20,682 bases of DNA from a virus, in IMG/VR virus record IMGVR_UViG_3300010391_000145, positions 1-20,682 of that record; one strand, 5' to 3'. Under the pieces are notes generated by a model. That model saw only the letters and a program-made list of their open reading frames with translations. It searched no databases and was not told the origin of the DNA. Position 1 is the first letter of the stretch. Every line of letters starts with the position of its first letter. This document shows positions 6,890 to 13,455 of this stretch, piece by piece. The translations under genes and the position numbers were made by a program.

Positions 6890-8494
6890 ATGACAATAAA
6901 ATACCGTTCGTCTTTAAATTTTGCGGAAACTTATGCTAGCGAAAAGCAAGGGGTCGGGATCTCCATAGAAAACTTCGTACACATTAAGGAAGAAACTACC
7001 CCGGGCACCTTTGTTCCTCCAAGCATAGGAACCCAGGGAAGTTCTACTTCTGGTTCAAGCCCATCGACAGATATTTCAGGTGGTTCAAATACTAATCTTA
7101 AGGCCGCCGTTGACGGTTTTGCCGCCGTTAACGTAACGCTGGCTTTACCTAGCATGGACACAGGTCCGGAAATTGCTGCAGAACTTGAAACAAAAATTAA
7201 TGCCGCACTTGTCACGGCTGGTTATGACGCAAGGGTTTGGGCCGAATTTGCTTCGAGTGTTTATAAAATTTGGTCGCAAAAAGTCGGAACCGCTTCAACG
7301 GTAGTAATAACCGATGGCGCGACTCTTGATGTTGCTACGGCATTAAAATTGGGCGTTACTGGAAATGGCGGATCAGAAGCCGCTGGAACTTTTGGCGGGG
7401 ATTTCCTTTATATGACAAAATGCTCGTTAAAGGTTAGTCAGCCATTTAAACCGTCAATGCATAAGACAGGTCGTCAGCCTACGAATATTATCAAGGAAAA
7501 GATAAAGTCCGAGGGTGACCTGGAACTTTATTTTAATCTTGGATCGGGTGTAACACCCACCCTAGATACGCCTGTAGCGTTACTTCTCGAAGCAATAATG
7601 GGTAGGAAAACCACGACTGGAAGTTCCATAGTTTTTGATTCGTATTATTCCCAGGATAAATATTTCTCGATTGTTCAAAGTAATAATATGTTTTCCAGGT
7701 CATTTTCTGGAGGATATCCAAAAAGTCTTACAATTGCTTTACCGGGTGATGGCGAAGCTAAATTGACCATGCCTATTAAGGCAAGAAATGGTTTATACGC
7801 TTCAATAGCAAAACTTAGCGCGGCTGTTTCCGATACTGAAGTTGTTATTGTTGAAGCGGGAGAATCAAATAGGTTTGAAGTCGGCGCAAGGGTGATGGTT
7901 GTTGATGATGATGGCAGAACTATTGTTGGGGGCGCAACTGGCGCAATAACGGTCCTTTCAAGAACTGATGTTAGTAATATAGTGACGCTTTCCGAACATG
8001 TAACGGTTGATGACGACGGGTACTTGGTTTTTTGGGCACCTCACGTCCTGGACGTATCGGGAACAGACAATCCCACAACAACACTTACCGGAACCGTAAG
8101 TTTCGACGGCGGAACTACCCCGGTTGAAGAAATCCGAAACGTTGAAATTACTTTTGATCCAAAATTTGAAGACCAAGACGCTTATTATGGAGCTGATTCA
8201 AATCGAGGAAGGGTCGTTTCCGACAGATCGGATATAAAAGCAGCGATTGATCTGGTAATGAGCGCAAGCCAAATATCCAAGGTAATTAATGCAAAAGAAT
8301 TTGAATCGGTTAATATTAATGTAGTTCTTGGCGCTGCTGCAGGCAGACGTGTTGAGTTCGATTTACCAAAAATGTATATAGAAGTTCCTGACATGGAGTT
8401 GCCAGAAACGGGCACAGTTGTTGCGAAACTTTCCGGTTTTGCAATGCAATCTGCCGCTGGCATGATGGATGCATTAACTATTTCTTATTTGTAG
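6890..8494 (+). CDS. Phage tail tube protein with an inserted N-terminal domain
   Basis: 534 residues, larger than most tail tube proteins. The C-terminal section (about 440-534) is typical: VEFDLPKMYIEVPDMELP followed by KLSGFAMQS and a short strand at the end. The N-terminal start (ENFVHIKEETTPGTFVPP) also matches tail tube proteins. Between them, residues about 65-165 form what looks like an insertion (KAAVDGFAAVNVTLALPS, then IAAELETKINAAL, then VYKIWSQKVGTASTVVITDG), a pattern seen as a repeated beta domain in phage sheath and adhesin proteins. The protein would polymerise into the tube that carries DNA. It is the last gene of the virion operon: a terminator lies 47 bases downstream and no tape measure gene follows. 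Confidence 0.75.
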   Translation: MTIKYRSSLNFAETYASEKQGVGISIENFVHIKEETTPGTFVPPSIGTQGSSTSGSSPSTDISGGSNTNLKAAVDGFAAVNVTLALPSMDTGPEIAAELETKINAALVTAGYDARVWAEFASSVYKIWSQKVGTASTVVITDGATLDVATALKLGVTGNGGSEAAGTFGGDFLYMTKCSLKVSQPFKPSMHKTGRQPTNIIKEKIKSEGDLELYFNLGSGVTPTLDTPVALLLEAIMGRKTTTGSSIVFDSYYSQDKYFSIVQSNNMFSRSFSGGYPKSLTIALPGDGEAKLTMPIKARNGLYASIAKLSAAVSDTEVVIVEAGESNRFEVGARVMVVDDDGRTIVGGATGAITVLSRTDVSNIVTLSEHVTVDDDGYLVFWAPHVLDVSGTDNPTTTLTGTVSFDGGTTPVEEIRNVEITFDPKFEDQDAYYGADSNRGRVVSDRSDIKAAIDLVMSASQISKVINAKEFESVNINVVLGAAAGRRVEFDLPKMYIEVPDMELPETGTVVAKLSGFAMQSAAGMMDALTISYL

Positions 8495-8540
8495 AAAATT
8501 TGTTAACTTAGATTTATTCATTTTTAGATTCCTTTTAAGG

Positions 8541-8570
8541 CCCCGTATCACGGATGACGCGGGGTTTTTT
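8541..8570 (+). terminator. Intrinsic terminator ending the virion operon
   Basis: CCCCG (8541-8545) pairs with CGGGG (8560-8564), followed by six T and then CTTTC. It lies 47 bases after the tail tube stop and directly before operator copy 1, separating the virion operon from the accessory block. Confidence 0.85.
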
Positions 8571-8571
8571 C

Positions 8572-8599
8572 TTTCAAATATATTTGAAAAGTGCAATAT
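8572..8599 (+). promoter_or_regulatory. Operator/promoter copy 1, upstream of the Wzy-like gene
   Basis: Perfect 18-bp palindrome TTTCAAATATATTTGAAA at 8572-8589, then four bases, then CAATAT (8594-8599) as a -10 element. The same palindrome and the same 4-nt spacing recur at 10052 and 11437. Here the ATG begins only seven bases after the -10, with no ribosome binding site, so the transcript may be leaderless. Confidence 0.75.
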
Positions 8600-8606
8600 T
8601 GAACTT

Positions 8607-9758
8607 ATGCTTAAATCCATCCCTTATTTAATCCTCGGAGCGATAGTCCCCCTCATCGTTAAGGCTTATGTTTCCGACTTACCAATAGTATTAACCAAGG
8701 TTTTTGGAGGCCAGGTTTATATCGATTTGTTTAGTTGGTGGAGGGCTAAATTCATTCTCCTGGCCGCTTTTCTCGCTATCCTAATAGGAAAGATTGAGGC
8801 GCCAAAATGGGTTAAAATATATGCCGGCCTGACGTTAATGACGGGTTTTGTCACTATTGGCACTTCCGATATGCCTGGGATCGTCTTTTATGGCGGGCCT
8901 GAATATTATGACGGCATGATTACCGAATGGTGTTATTTGATCCTGATTCTTTACGCGCCAATGCTGTTGCGCGAGGTGAGAGCTCAAAAATTAGTTATAT
9001 GGGGATTAGTAGCGGGATTAGCGGGAATAGCACTTGCCGGGTTATTAAATCCTTGGGAATACCTTAGGCCGATTATTTTAACGAAGCAATTAATATCCGA
9101 GGGCGCACATTTTTCAATCGTTTCATTTCACTCAACATTAGCCAATTCTAATTATGTTGGGTTTTATTGTTCAATGATCGTACCGCTGGCTTTTGCAATG
9201 ACTTTAAAAAAAGCTCGAGTTTTTTTGTGGTTTTTAATTATTGCTGTCTATATTTTAATCGAATCTAAAAGCAGGTCAGGAATGACGGGCGCGGTAATAG
9301 GATGCCTGGCGGTTCTTTTAATTCAAAAAAGGGTCCTTTTGTGGATTGGTTGTGGATTAATTATCCCTGCAGGCGGGTTTCTTTTAACCTATACACGAAT
9401 CCTTAAAGATCTTACTTTAAGCAATCGGGTTGAAATTTGGCAAAATACCCTCGATTTAATAGGCTGGATAGGTGCTGGAGGGGGGGTTTTTAGTCTGTAT
9501 TACCCACAAAACGGAGGGTTAATCGTTGATAAGCCTCATAACTTATATTTACAGCGTGCATTTGAACAGGGTTGGTTTGGGATTATTATTTTTCTTTGCT
9601 TTATCGGTTATGTTATTTATCGCAACAAAAAACGACCGGAAATATTTGGGCCGATTATTGGATTTCTTGTGGCTGGACTTGCTAATGATAACCTTATTTT
9701 TACTGCTCCTATATTTTGGTGCATAGTTTGTTTAGGATTGACTACAAAAAAGGATTGA
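8607..9758 (+). CDS. O-antigen polymerase/ligase-like membrane protein (Wzy_C family)
   Basis: 383 residues with about ten hydrophobic segments. The pattern of the Wzy/WaaL family is visible: STLANSNYVGFY (176-187), ESKSRSGMTG (219-228) and the periplasmic-loop signature with NRVEIW (273-278), GAGGGVF (289-295), and PHNLYLQRAFEQGWFG (310-325) with His311 and Asn312. Family members join or polymerise O-antigen units on undecaprenyl carriers at the outer face of the inner membrane. A phage copy would most simply alter the host lipopolysaccharide, giving serotype conversion and blocking superinfection, as the wzy of Pseudomonas phage D3 does. It is monocistronic, with a terminator on each side and its own operator. 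There is no Shine-Dalgarno before the ATG. Family call firm; polymerase versus ligase not decided. Confidence 0.82.
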   Translation: MLKSIPYLILGAIVPLIVKAYVSDLPIVLTKVFGGQVYIDLFSWWRAKFILLAAFLAILIGKIEAPKWVKIYAGLTLMTGFVTIGTSDMPGIVFYGGPEYYDGMITEWCYLILILYAPMLLREVRAQKLVIWGLVAGLAGIALAGLLNPWEYLRPIILTKQLISEGAHFSIVSFHSTLANSNYVGFYCSMIVPLAFAMTLKKARVFLWFLIIAVYILIESKSRSGMTGAVIGCLAVLLIQKRVLLWIGCGLIIPAGGFLLTYTRILKDLTLSNRVEIWQNTLDLIGWIGAGGGVFSLYYPQNGGLIVDKPHNLYLQRAFEQGWFGIIIFLCFIGYVIYRNKKRPEIFGPIIGFLVAGLANDNLIFTAPIFWCIVCLGLTTKKD

Positions 9759-9805
9759 CCTATATTCTTTCGTGGAAGTACTCAATGATTGTTTTAGTGA
9801 AAATG

Positions 9806-9835
9806 GCCCGGGTTCAAATATCCGGGCTGTTTTTT
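9806..9835 (+). terminator. Intrinsic terminator after the Wzy-like gene
   Basis: GCCCGG (9806-9811) pairs with CCGGGC (9822-9827) across a ten-base loop, followed by TG and six T. It lies between two convergent genes and overlaps the last codons and stop of the minus-strand HTH gene. On the minus strand the hairpin is followed by only a short T-run, so it works best for the + transcript. Confidence 0.85.
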
Positions 9836-10017
9836 ATTATATCAATTCTGTGATCTAGCTTTTCAAGGCATTCCTGAAATACATCAAAGGGCCAATCTGT
9901 GTATCCGTTCCAGTAGTTATGGAGGGTTTGCGGGGAAATTCCTATAGTCCTGGCAAGCTCGGAAAGATTTATTTTCTGTCCTTCGGTAATCGTTTTTATT
10001 ATTTGGAATGCGGTCAT
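9814..10017 (-). CDS. Small Cro/C1-type HTH regulator, candidate repressor of the three-operator regulon
   Basis: 67 residues. Residues 16-38 form a clear helix-turn-helix: INLSELARTIGIS followed by PQTLHNYWNG, with the small residue in the turn and the typical N-x-W/N-G end of a Cro/Xre recognition helix. It has no extra domain, so it resembles Cro-like proteins or the C proteins that control restriction-modification genes. It is transcribed away from the ParB-methyltransferase gene, and the palindrome at 10052-10069 sits between their starts. Reading the minus strand, a TTTAAT element lies four bases after the palindrome, the same spacing as on the + strand. Autoregulation and control of all three operator copies is the natural inference. 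No DNA-binding evidence is possible from sequence alone. Confidence 0.8.
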   Translation of the reverse strand: MTAFQIIKTITEGQKINLSELARTIGISPQTLHNYWNGYTDWPFDVFQECLEKLDHRIDIIKNSPDI

Positions 10018-10051
10018 TCATTAAAAATACCATCGTTTTTAATTAAAGTCT

Positions 10052-10079
10052 TTTCAAATATATTTGAAACTCGTAATAT
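10052..10079 (+). promoter_or_regulatory. Operator/promoter copy 2, divergent between HTH and methyltransferase genes
   Basis: Palindrome TTTCAAATATATTTGAAA at 10052-10069 and -10 TAATAT at 10074-10079. A -35-like TTTTCA at 10051-10056 is 17 bases from the -10, so the palindrome covers the -35 and spacer, a position suited to repression. The mirror-image promoter for the minus-strand HTH gene has TTTAAT at the same distance. Confidence 0.8.
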
Positions 10080-10107
10080 TAGGGAATAATCAAACAAAGG
10101 CTATTAA

Positions 10108-11310
10108 ATGTCAAAAAAAGTAAATGTAGCAGTAAAGGAAATGGTGTTTTTGTCGATTGATGATTTAACTCCGTTTCAAGGCAAACTTAAAACTTTATCT
10201 GACGATAATTATGAAAAATTAAAGAACGAAATTATAGGCCATGATTTTTCCTTCGCAATTCATATATGGAAAAATGACAATAAACATTTGATACTCGACG
10301 GGCATCAACGCCTAGAAACATTAAAAAGAATGAAGGACGAAGGTTTTGAAATTCCAAAAATACCCGTCGCAATAGTGGAAGCAAAATCTTTAAAAGAAGC
10401 CAAACTCAAAGTCTTATCAGGAACCAGCCAATACGGGGAAATTACAAAAGATGGATTTATGGACTTTGTTCAAACAAATGATTTGGTATTCGATGATTTT
10501 GCAAACCTTAATTTTCCAGAAATTAATATCGATAATTTAAAGTTGGTTTTATTTCCAGACGAAGCAAAAGACGCAATCGAAGACGAAGTTCCAGAAGTTC
10601 CAAAAGAAACTTTTGTTAAACCCGGTGACATGTTTCAACTTGGGGAACACAGACTTCTTTGTGCCGATTGCACAGTTAAGGAAAATGTTGAAAGGTTAAT
10701 GGGAACAGAGAAAGCGGATATGGTTTTTACAGATCCTCCGTATGGGATAAATGTTTTAGGTTCAGACAATCAAATCGGAGCCGGGAAATGTCCAAAAAAA
10801 TATAGTCATATCGAAGGCGATTTAAAAGAATATAATCCATTATTTTGCATAAATTACGCGCCTCTTTCCTTTATATGGGGAGGAAATTATTTTGCACATT
10901 TACTTCCTAAGTCCACATCTTGGATTGTTTGGAATAAACATTCGGATATAAGCAAGGAAAGGGCAAATGATTTTAGTGATTGTGAACTAGCGTGGACAAA
11001 TTTTAATAAAACATCTGTTAGACTTTTTACTCATGCGTGGATTGGTTTTTTGAGACATGGTAATAAAAAAGATGAATGCGAAAAAAGACTTCATCCAACA
11101 CAAAAACCTGTTGGACTATTTGAAGAAATTTTCAAAGAATATGAATTTCCTAATAAAATTTTAGATTTATTCGGAGGTTCAGGCAGCACTTTAATTGCAT
11201 GTGAGAAGACAAACAGAAAATGTTTTATGAGTGAAATATCACCTGAGTATGTAGAAGTCATAATAAATCGTTGGGAAAAATATAGCGGAAAAAAGGCCGT
11301 AAAATTATGA
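10108..11310 (+). CDS. ParB-like domain fused to DNA adenine/N4-cytosine methyltransferase
   Basis: 400 residues. Residues 1-150 are ParB-like: LSIDDLTPFQGKLKTLSDDN, then LILDGHQRLETLKRM (61-75) around a GxxR box. Residues 170-400 are a beta-class amino methyltransferase: the catalytic TDPPYG (208-213), HPTQKPVGLFEEI (329-341) and the AdoMet-binding ILDLFGGSGSTLIA (351-364). It should transfer a methyl group from S-adenosylmethionine to an exocyclic amino group of A or C in a short target. No restriction enzyme accompanies it, so it is probably an orphan enzyme protecting phage DNA or altering host methylation. It begins with AAAGG upstream and is driven by operator copy 2. Its ATGA end overlaps a small zinc-finger ORF. 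A duplicate of its N-terminal half lies at 11493. Confidence 0.88.
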   Translation: MSKKVNVAVKEMVFLSIDDLTPFQGKLKTLSDDNYEKLKNEIIGHDFSFAIHIWKNDNKHLILDGHQRLETLKRMKDEGFEIPKIPVAIVEAKSLKEAKLKVLSGTSQYGEITKDGFMDFVQTNDLVFDDFANLNFPEINIDNLKLVLFPDEAKDAIEDEVPEVPKETFVKPGDMFQLGEHRLLCADCTVKENVERLMGTEKADMVFTDPPYGINVLGSDNQIGAGKCPKKYSHIEGDLKEYNPLFCINYAPLSFIWGGNYFAHLLPKSTSWIVWNKHSDISKERANDFSDCELAWTNFNKTSVRLFTHAWIGFLRHGNKKDECEKRLHPTQKPVGLFEEIFKEYEFPNKILDLFGGSGSTLIACEKTNRKCFMSEISPEYVEVIINRWEKYSGKKAVKL

Positions 11311-11474
11311 TACATATATGTGAAAATTGTAAAAAAGAATTTAATAGAAACAGAAAACTATCAAGATTTTGTACGCATAAATGCTGTTCAGAATATTTAA
11401 ACGGAAAAAATTTATCATTTTTCTGCAAGATTGTCTTTTCAAATAAATTTGAAACATTTAATATTAGGGGATAA
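11307..11474 (+). CDS. Small zinc-finger ORF, possibly a truncated HNH-type gene
   Basis: 55 residues. The ATG overlaps the methyltransferase stop (ATGA). Residues 1-30 contain ICENCKKEF and RFCTHKCCSEY, a treble-clef/zinc-ribbon pattern like that at the N-terminus of many HNH-type phage proteins. After about residue 37 the reading frame runs straight through operator copy 3 and its -10, and stops at TAA 11472-11474, so the C-terminus looks non-native. The simplest reading is a gene cut short when the promoter plus ParB-like gene was duplicated into its 3' end. A functional 55-residue peptide cannot be excluded. Confidence 0.45.
   Translation: MIHICENCKKEFNRNRKLSRFCTHKCCSEYLNGKNLSFFCKIVFSNKFETFNIRG
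11437..11464 (+). promoter_or_regulatory. Operator/promoter copy 3, upstream of the second ParB-like gene
   Basis: TTTCAAATAAATTTGAAA at 11437-11454 (8-bp arms, asymmetric AA centre), four bases, then TAATAT at 11459-11464. From 11433 to 11495 the sequence aligns without gaps to 10048-10110, with 54 of 63 bases identical by hand count, so this is a duplicate of copy 2 including the ribosome binding site and start codon. Confidence 0.78.
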
Positions 11475-11492
11475 CCAGATAAAGGATATTAA

Positions 11493-12037
11493 ATGATAGA
11501 AGATCAAAAAACTATATCTGTCCAATGTGAGGGAGCTCACCTTTTAGATATAGATGAAATTGAAATATTCCAAGGATCGTTGAAGTCACTTTCCGATCAG
11601 AATTACGAGAAACTTAAAAAATCAATTCTTGAGCTTGGTTTTTCCGCGCCGTTTTTTATTTGGGAAACGACAAACACAATTGGTTAATGGACGGTACTCA
11701 GAGAAAAGTTACCCTTCATAAAATGAGAGAAGAAGGATTAAAAATCCCTAAACTTCCTTGTGTCAAGATATTTGCAAAAAGCAAGAAAGAGGCGGCACAG
11801 AAACTTTTGGCCATAGTTTCTCAATTTGGAAAAGTTGGAAATGATGGCTTGCTACAATTTTCTAATACTTTTGATTTAAATCTTTTGGAAATTAGAAATA
11901 ATTTTGAACTTCCTGAAGTTAATTTTGATTATTTAATAATGCCAGAATCTGCAAATGGAAAGGAATTTACTGAAGATGTTGAATTTGAAGTTGTTTGGAA
12001 TGAATGCCCGAAATGTGGCAATAAATGGCCCAAGTAA
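11493..12037 (+). pseudogene. Second ParB-like protein, interrupted by a one-base frameshift
   Basis: The first segment (frame from ATG 11493, stopping near 11687) and the second (same strand, frame from about 11660 to 12037) together align with residues 10-150 of the ParB-methyltransferase. Matching pieces are FQGSLKSLSDQNYEKLKKSI, then LMDGTQRKVTLHKMREEG, then LPEVNFD. Joining after Trp57 (TGG, 11661-11663) with a -1 shift restores the paralog spacing exactly and gives about 181 residues. One G is probably missing from the GGG at 11662-11664. Unlike its paralog it has no methyltransferase domain and ends in a zinc knuckle, NECPKCGNKWPK. It overlaps the next gene, a C5 methyltransferase, by 13 bases. 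The break may be a real mutation, an assembly error or, less likely, recoding. In the GxxR box His is replaced by Thr. Confidence 0.75.
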
Positions 12038-13035
12038 TTTCTACATTTTCGGGTTGTGGGGGCTCTTCTCTTGGTTATCAACTAGCTGGTAATAAAGTTA
12101 TTCTTGCTGTCGAATGGGATAACAATGCAGTTGAAACTTATAAATTAAACTTTCCTAATACCCCTATTTATCATGGAGATATTGCAAAACTTTCAGTTGA
12201 AGAAATATTTAAGTTAACAGGAATAAAAGAAGGTGAACTTGATATTTTTGATGGTTCCCCGCCATGCCAAGGATTTTCAACAGCTGGCAAAAGAGTGATG
12301 AATGATCCTAGAAATTATTTATTTAAAGAATACGTTCGCTTGCTTCGCGGCCTTAAACCTAAAGTTTTTGTAATGGAAAATGTTTCTGGAATGGTTAAAG
12401 GCAAAATGAAACTTATTTTTGCTGATATATTAAAAGAACTAAAAGAATCTGGATACCAAGTAAAAGCAAGGCTTCTAAATGCAATGTATTTTAATGTTCC
12501 ACAGTCACGGCAAAGGATAATTTTTATTGGTGTACGAAATGATTTAGGATTAAATCCAAATCATCCAAAACCAATAAATAAACCCATTGGATGCGGAAAA
12601 ATAATAAAAAGCGTTACGCCAAAAACTTTTGCTCCAGAAAATGAAAAACAAAAAGAAGTTTTTAAATATATAAAACAAGGGAAATCAGCAATTCAGTGTT
12701 GCCCAAAAAATATATTATTAAAATATATTCCAAGAATGGTAAATAATAAAACATTTATATTTAACGCAATATGTAAAAGAATTGATCCAAATAAAGTTTG
12801 TAATACAATAACAAAAACATTTAAAGAATTTTCCGGGCCACAAATTCATCCTTATGAAGACAGATATTTAGCAATTGAAGAATTGCAAGCATTAGCAACG
12901 TTTCCAAATAGTTTTAAATTTGTAGGAAATTATAAAGAACAATATTCAAGAATTGGGAACACAGTACCTCCAAACTTTATGCGAGCAATTGCGGAACATA
13001 TTAATAAGGAAATTTTGGATAAAATTCATCTATAA
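12025..13035 (+). CDS. C5-cytosine DNA methyltransferase (Dcm family)
   Basis: 336 residues, complete by motif. Motif I is STFSGCGGSSLGY (6-18), which binds AdoMet. Motif IV is GSPPCQGFS, with the catalytic Cys81. Motif VI is MENVSG (117-122), motif VIII is QSRQRIIFIGVR (160-171) and motifs IX-X end in RIGNTVPPNFMRAIAEHI (309-326). Residues about 175-275 are the target recognition domain; it has an unusual Cys pair (225-226) and is Lys/Asn rich. The product is 5-methylcytosine in a short site that cannot be read from sequence. The start lies inside the end of the ParB-like gene (13-bp overlap), with GAATGCCCGAAATGTGG-type sequence upstream rather than a good ribosome binding site, so translation is probably coupled. 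No cognate nuclease is near. Confidence 0.93.
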   Translation: MAQVISTFSGCGGSSLGYQLAGNKVILAVEWDNNAVETYKLNFPNTPIYHGDIAKLSVEEIFKLTGIKEGELDIFDGSPPCQGFSTAGKRVMNDPRNYLFKEYVRLLRGLKPKVFVMENVSGMVKGKMKLIFADILKELKESGYQVKARLLNAMYFNVPQSRQRIIFIGVRNDLGLNPNHPKPINKPIGCGKIIKSVTPKTFAPENEKQKEVFKYIKQGKSAIQCCPKNILLKYIPRMVNNKTFIFNAICKRIDPNKVCNTITKTFKEFSGPQIHPYEDRYLAIEELQALATFPNSFKFVGNYKEQYSRIGNTVPPNFMRAIAEHINKEILDKIHL

Positions 13036-13048
13036 TATAATAGATATG

Positions 13049-13074
13049 ATCCTTAAAACTACCTGTTTGAGGAT
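13049..13074 (+). other. Hairpin after the C5 methyltransferase gene
   Basis: ATCCTTAAA pairs with TTTGAGGAT across an 8-nt loop (nine pairs, one G-U). It starts 13 bases after the stop codon. No T-run follows, so termination is uncertain. The rest of 13036-13257 (about 220 bases without a gene) holds a second hairpin at 13171-13195 and a promoter; I see nothing else in it. Confidence 0.4.
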
Positions 13075-13170
13075 TAGACACCGCTCAAAATTCTGACATC
13101 CTAAATTCCCCAATAATTTCATTGTTCAACAAAAAAGGCAGTCAAAACTATAGGCAAATCAATAAACCAC

Positions 13171-13195
13171 TAGACTTTTTCAACAAAGAAGTCTA
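13171..13195 (+). promoter_or_regulatory. Hairpin upstream of the accessory-gene promoter
   Basis: TAGACTTTTT pairs with AAAGAAGTCTA-type sequence (7 perfect outer pairs TAGACTT/AAGTCTA, then one T-G and two T-A) across CAACA. It ends five bases before the -35 element at 13200. It could be a terminator for the upstream operon without a proper T-run, or a binding site. Confidence 0.4.
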
Positions 13196-13199
13196 TAGG

Positions 13200-13228
13200 T
13201 TGCGGTGGCATATGCCTTGCATTATATA
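13200..13228 (+). promoter_or_regulatory. Promoter with a 10-bp palindrome in its spacer
   Basis: TTGCGG (13200-13205), a 17-base spacer and TATATA (13223-13228) form a plausible sigma-70-type promoter about 30 bases before the first accessory gene. The spacer contains the perfect palindrome GGCATATGCC (13207-13216), suited to a repressor. This palindrome is unrelated to the TTTCAAATATATTTGAAA operators. Confidence 0.45.
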
Positions 13229-13257
13229 AGGTATTAACAATGTGAAAGGAGTTTCAA

Positions 13258-13428
13258 ATGATACATAAAATAAAAATAGTAATTGAAAATCTTGGCGGAA
13301 CTTGTGATGAGCGAACTTTAGAAATAGAAGCAATATCTGAAAAAGCGGCAATAAAAAAAGCATGTGCAATTATTGGGAATAGATTAGGAAGAATTTTAAG
13401 AATAAACGGCAGGCCATTTATTTATTAA
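13258..13428 (+). CDS. Hypothetical small protein, first gene of the accessory operon
   Basis: 56 residues, not recognised. The start follows GAAAGGAG with a seven-base spacing, which is strong support for translation. The sequence is an alternating strand (IKIVIENLGG, then RTLEIEAIS) followed by a helix (EKAAIKKACAIIGNRL) and a short basic end. It could be a compact beta-beta-alpha domain. It is the first gene after the promoter at 13200. Confidence 0.6.
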   Translation: MIHKIKIVIENLGGTCDERTLEIEAISEKAAIKKACAIIGNRLGRILRINGRPFIY

Positions 13429-13455
13429 TAAACAACATACATATTAGGAGTCAAA

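Noticed and set aside
9526-9726. 66-codon + strand reading frame inside the Wzy-like gene
   Set aside because: Fully contained in a well-supported gene in another frame, with hydrophobic content only because it shadows membrane segments.
11652-11670. Programmed -1 frameshifting in the second ParB-like gene
   Set aside because: GGGAAAC is a known slippery heptamer, but here it lies in the wrong frame to move from the first segment to the second. No clear downstream stem or upstream stimulator was seen, so a one-base deletion is simpler.
13031-13036. TATAAT after the C5 methyltransferase as a promoter
   Set aside because: No -35 at a proper distance was found and the region is generally AT-rich.
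13036-13257. Possible small RNA in the spacer after the methyltransferases
   Set aside because: There are two modest hairpins, but no terminator T-run and no convincing start, so support is insufficient.
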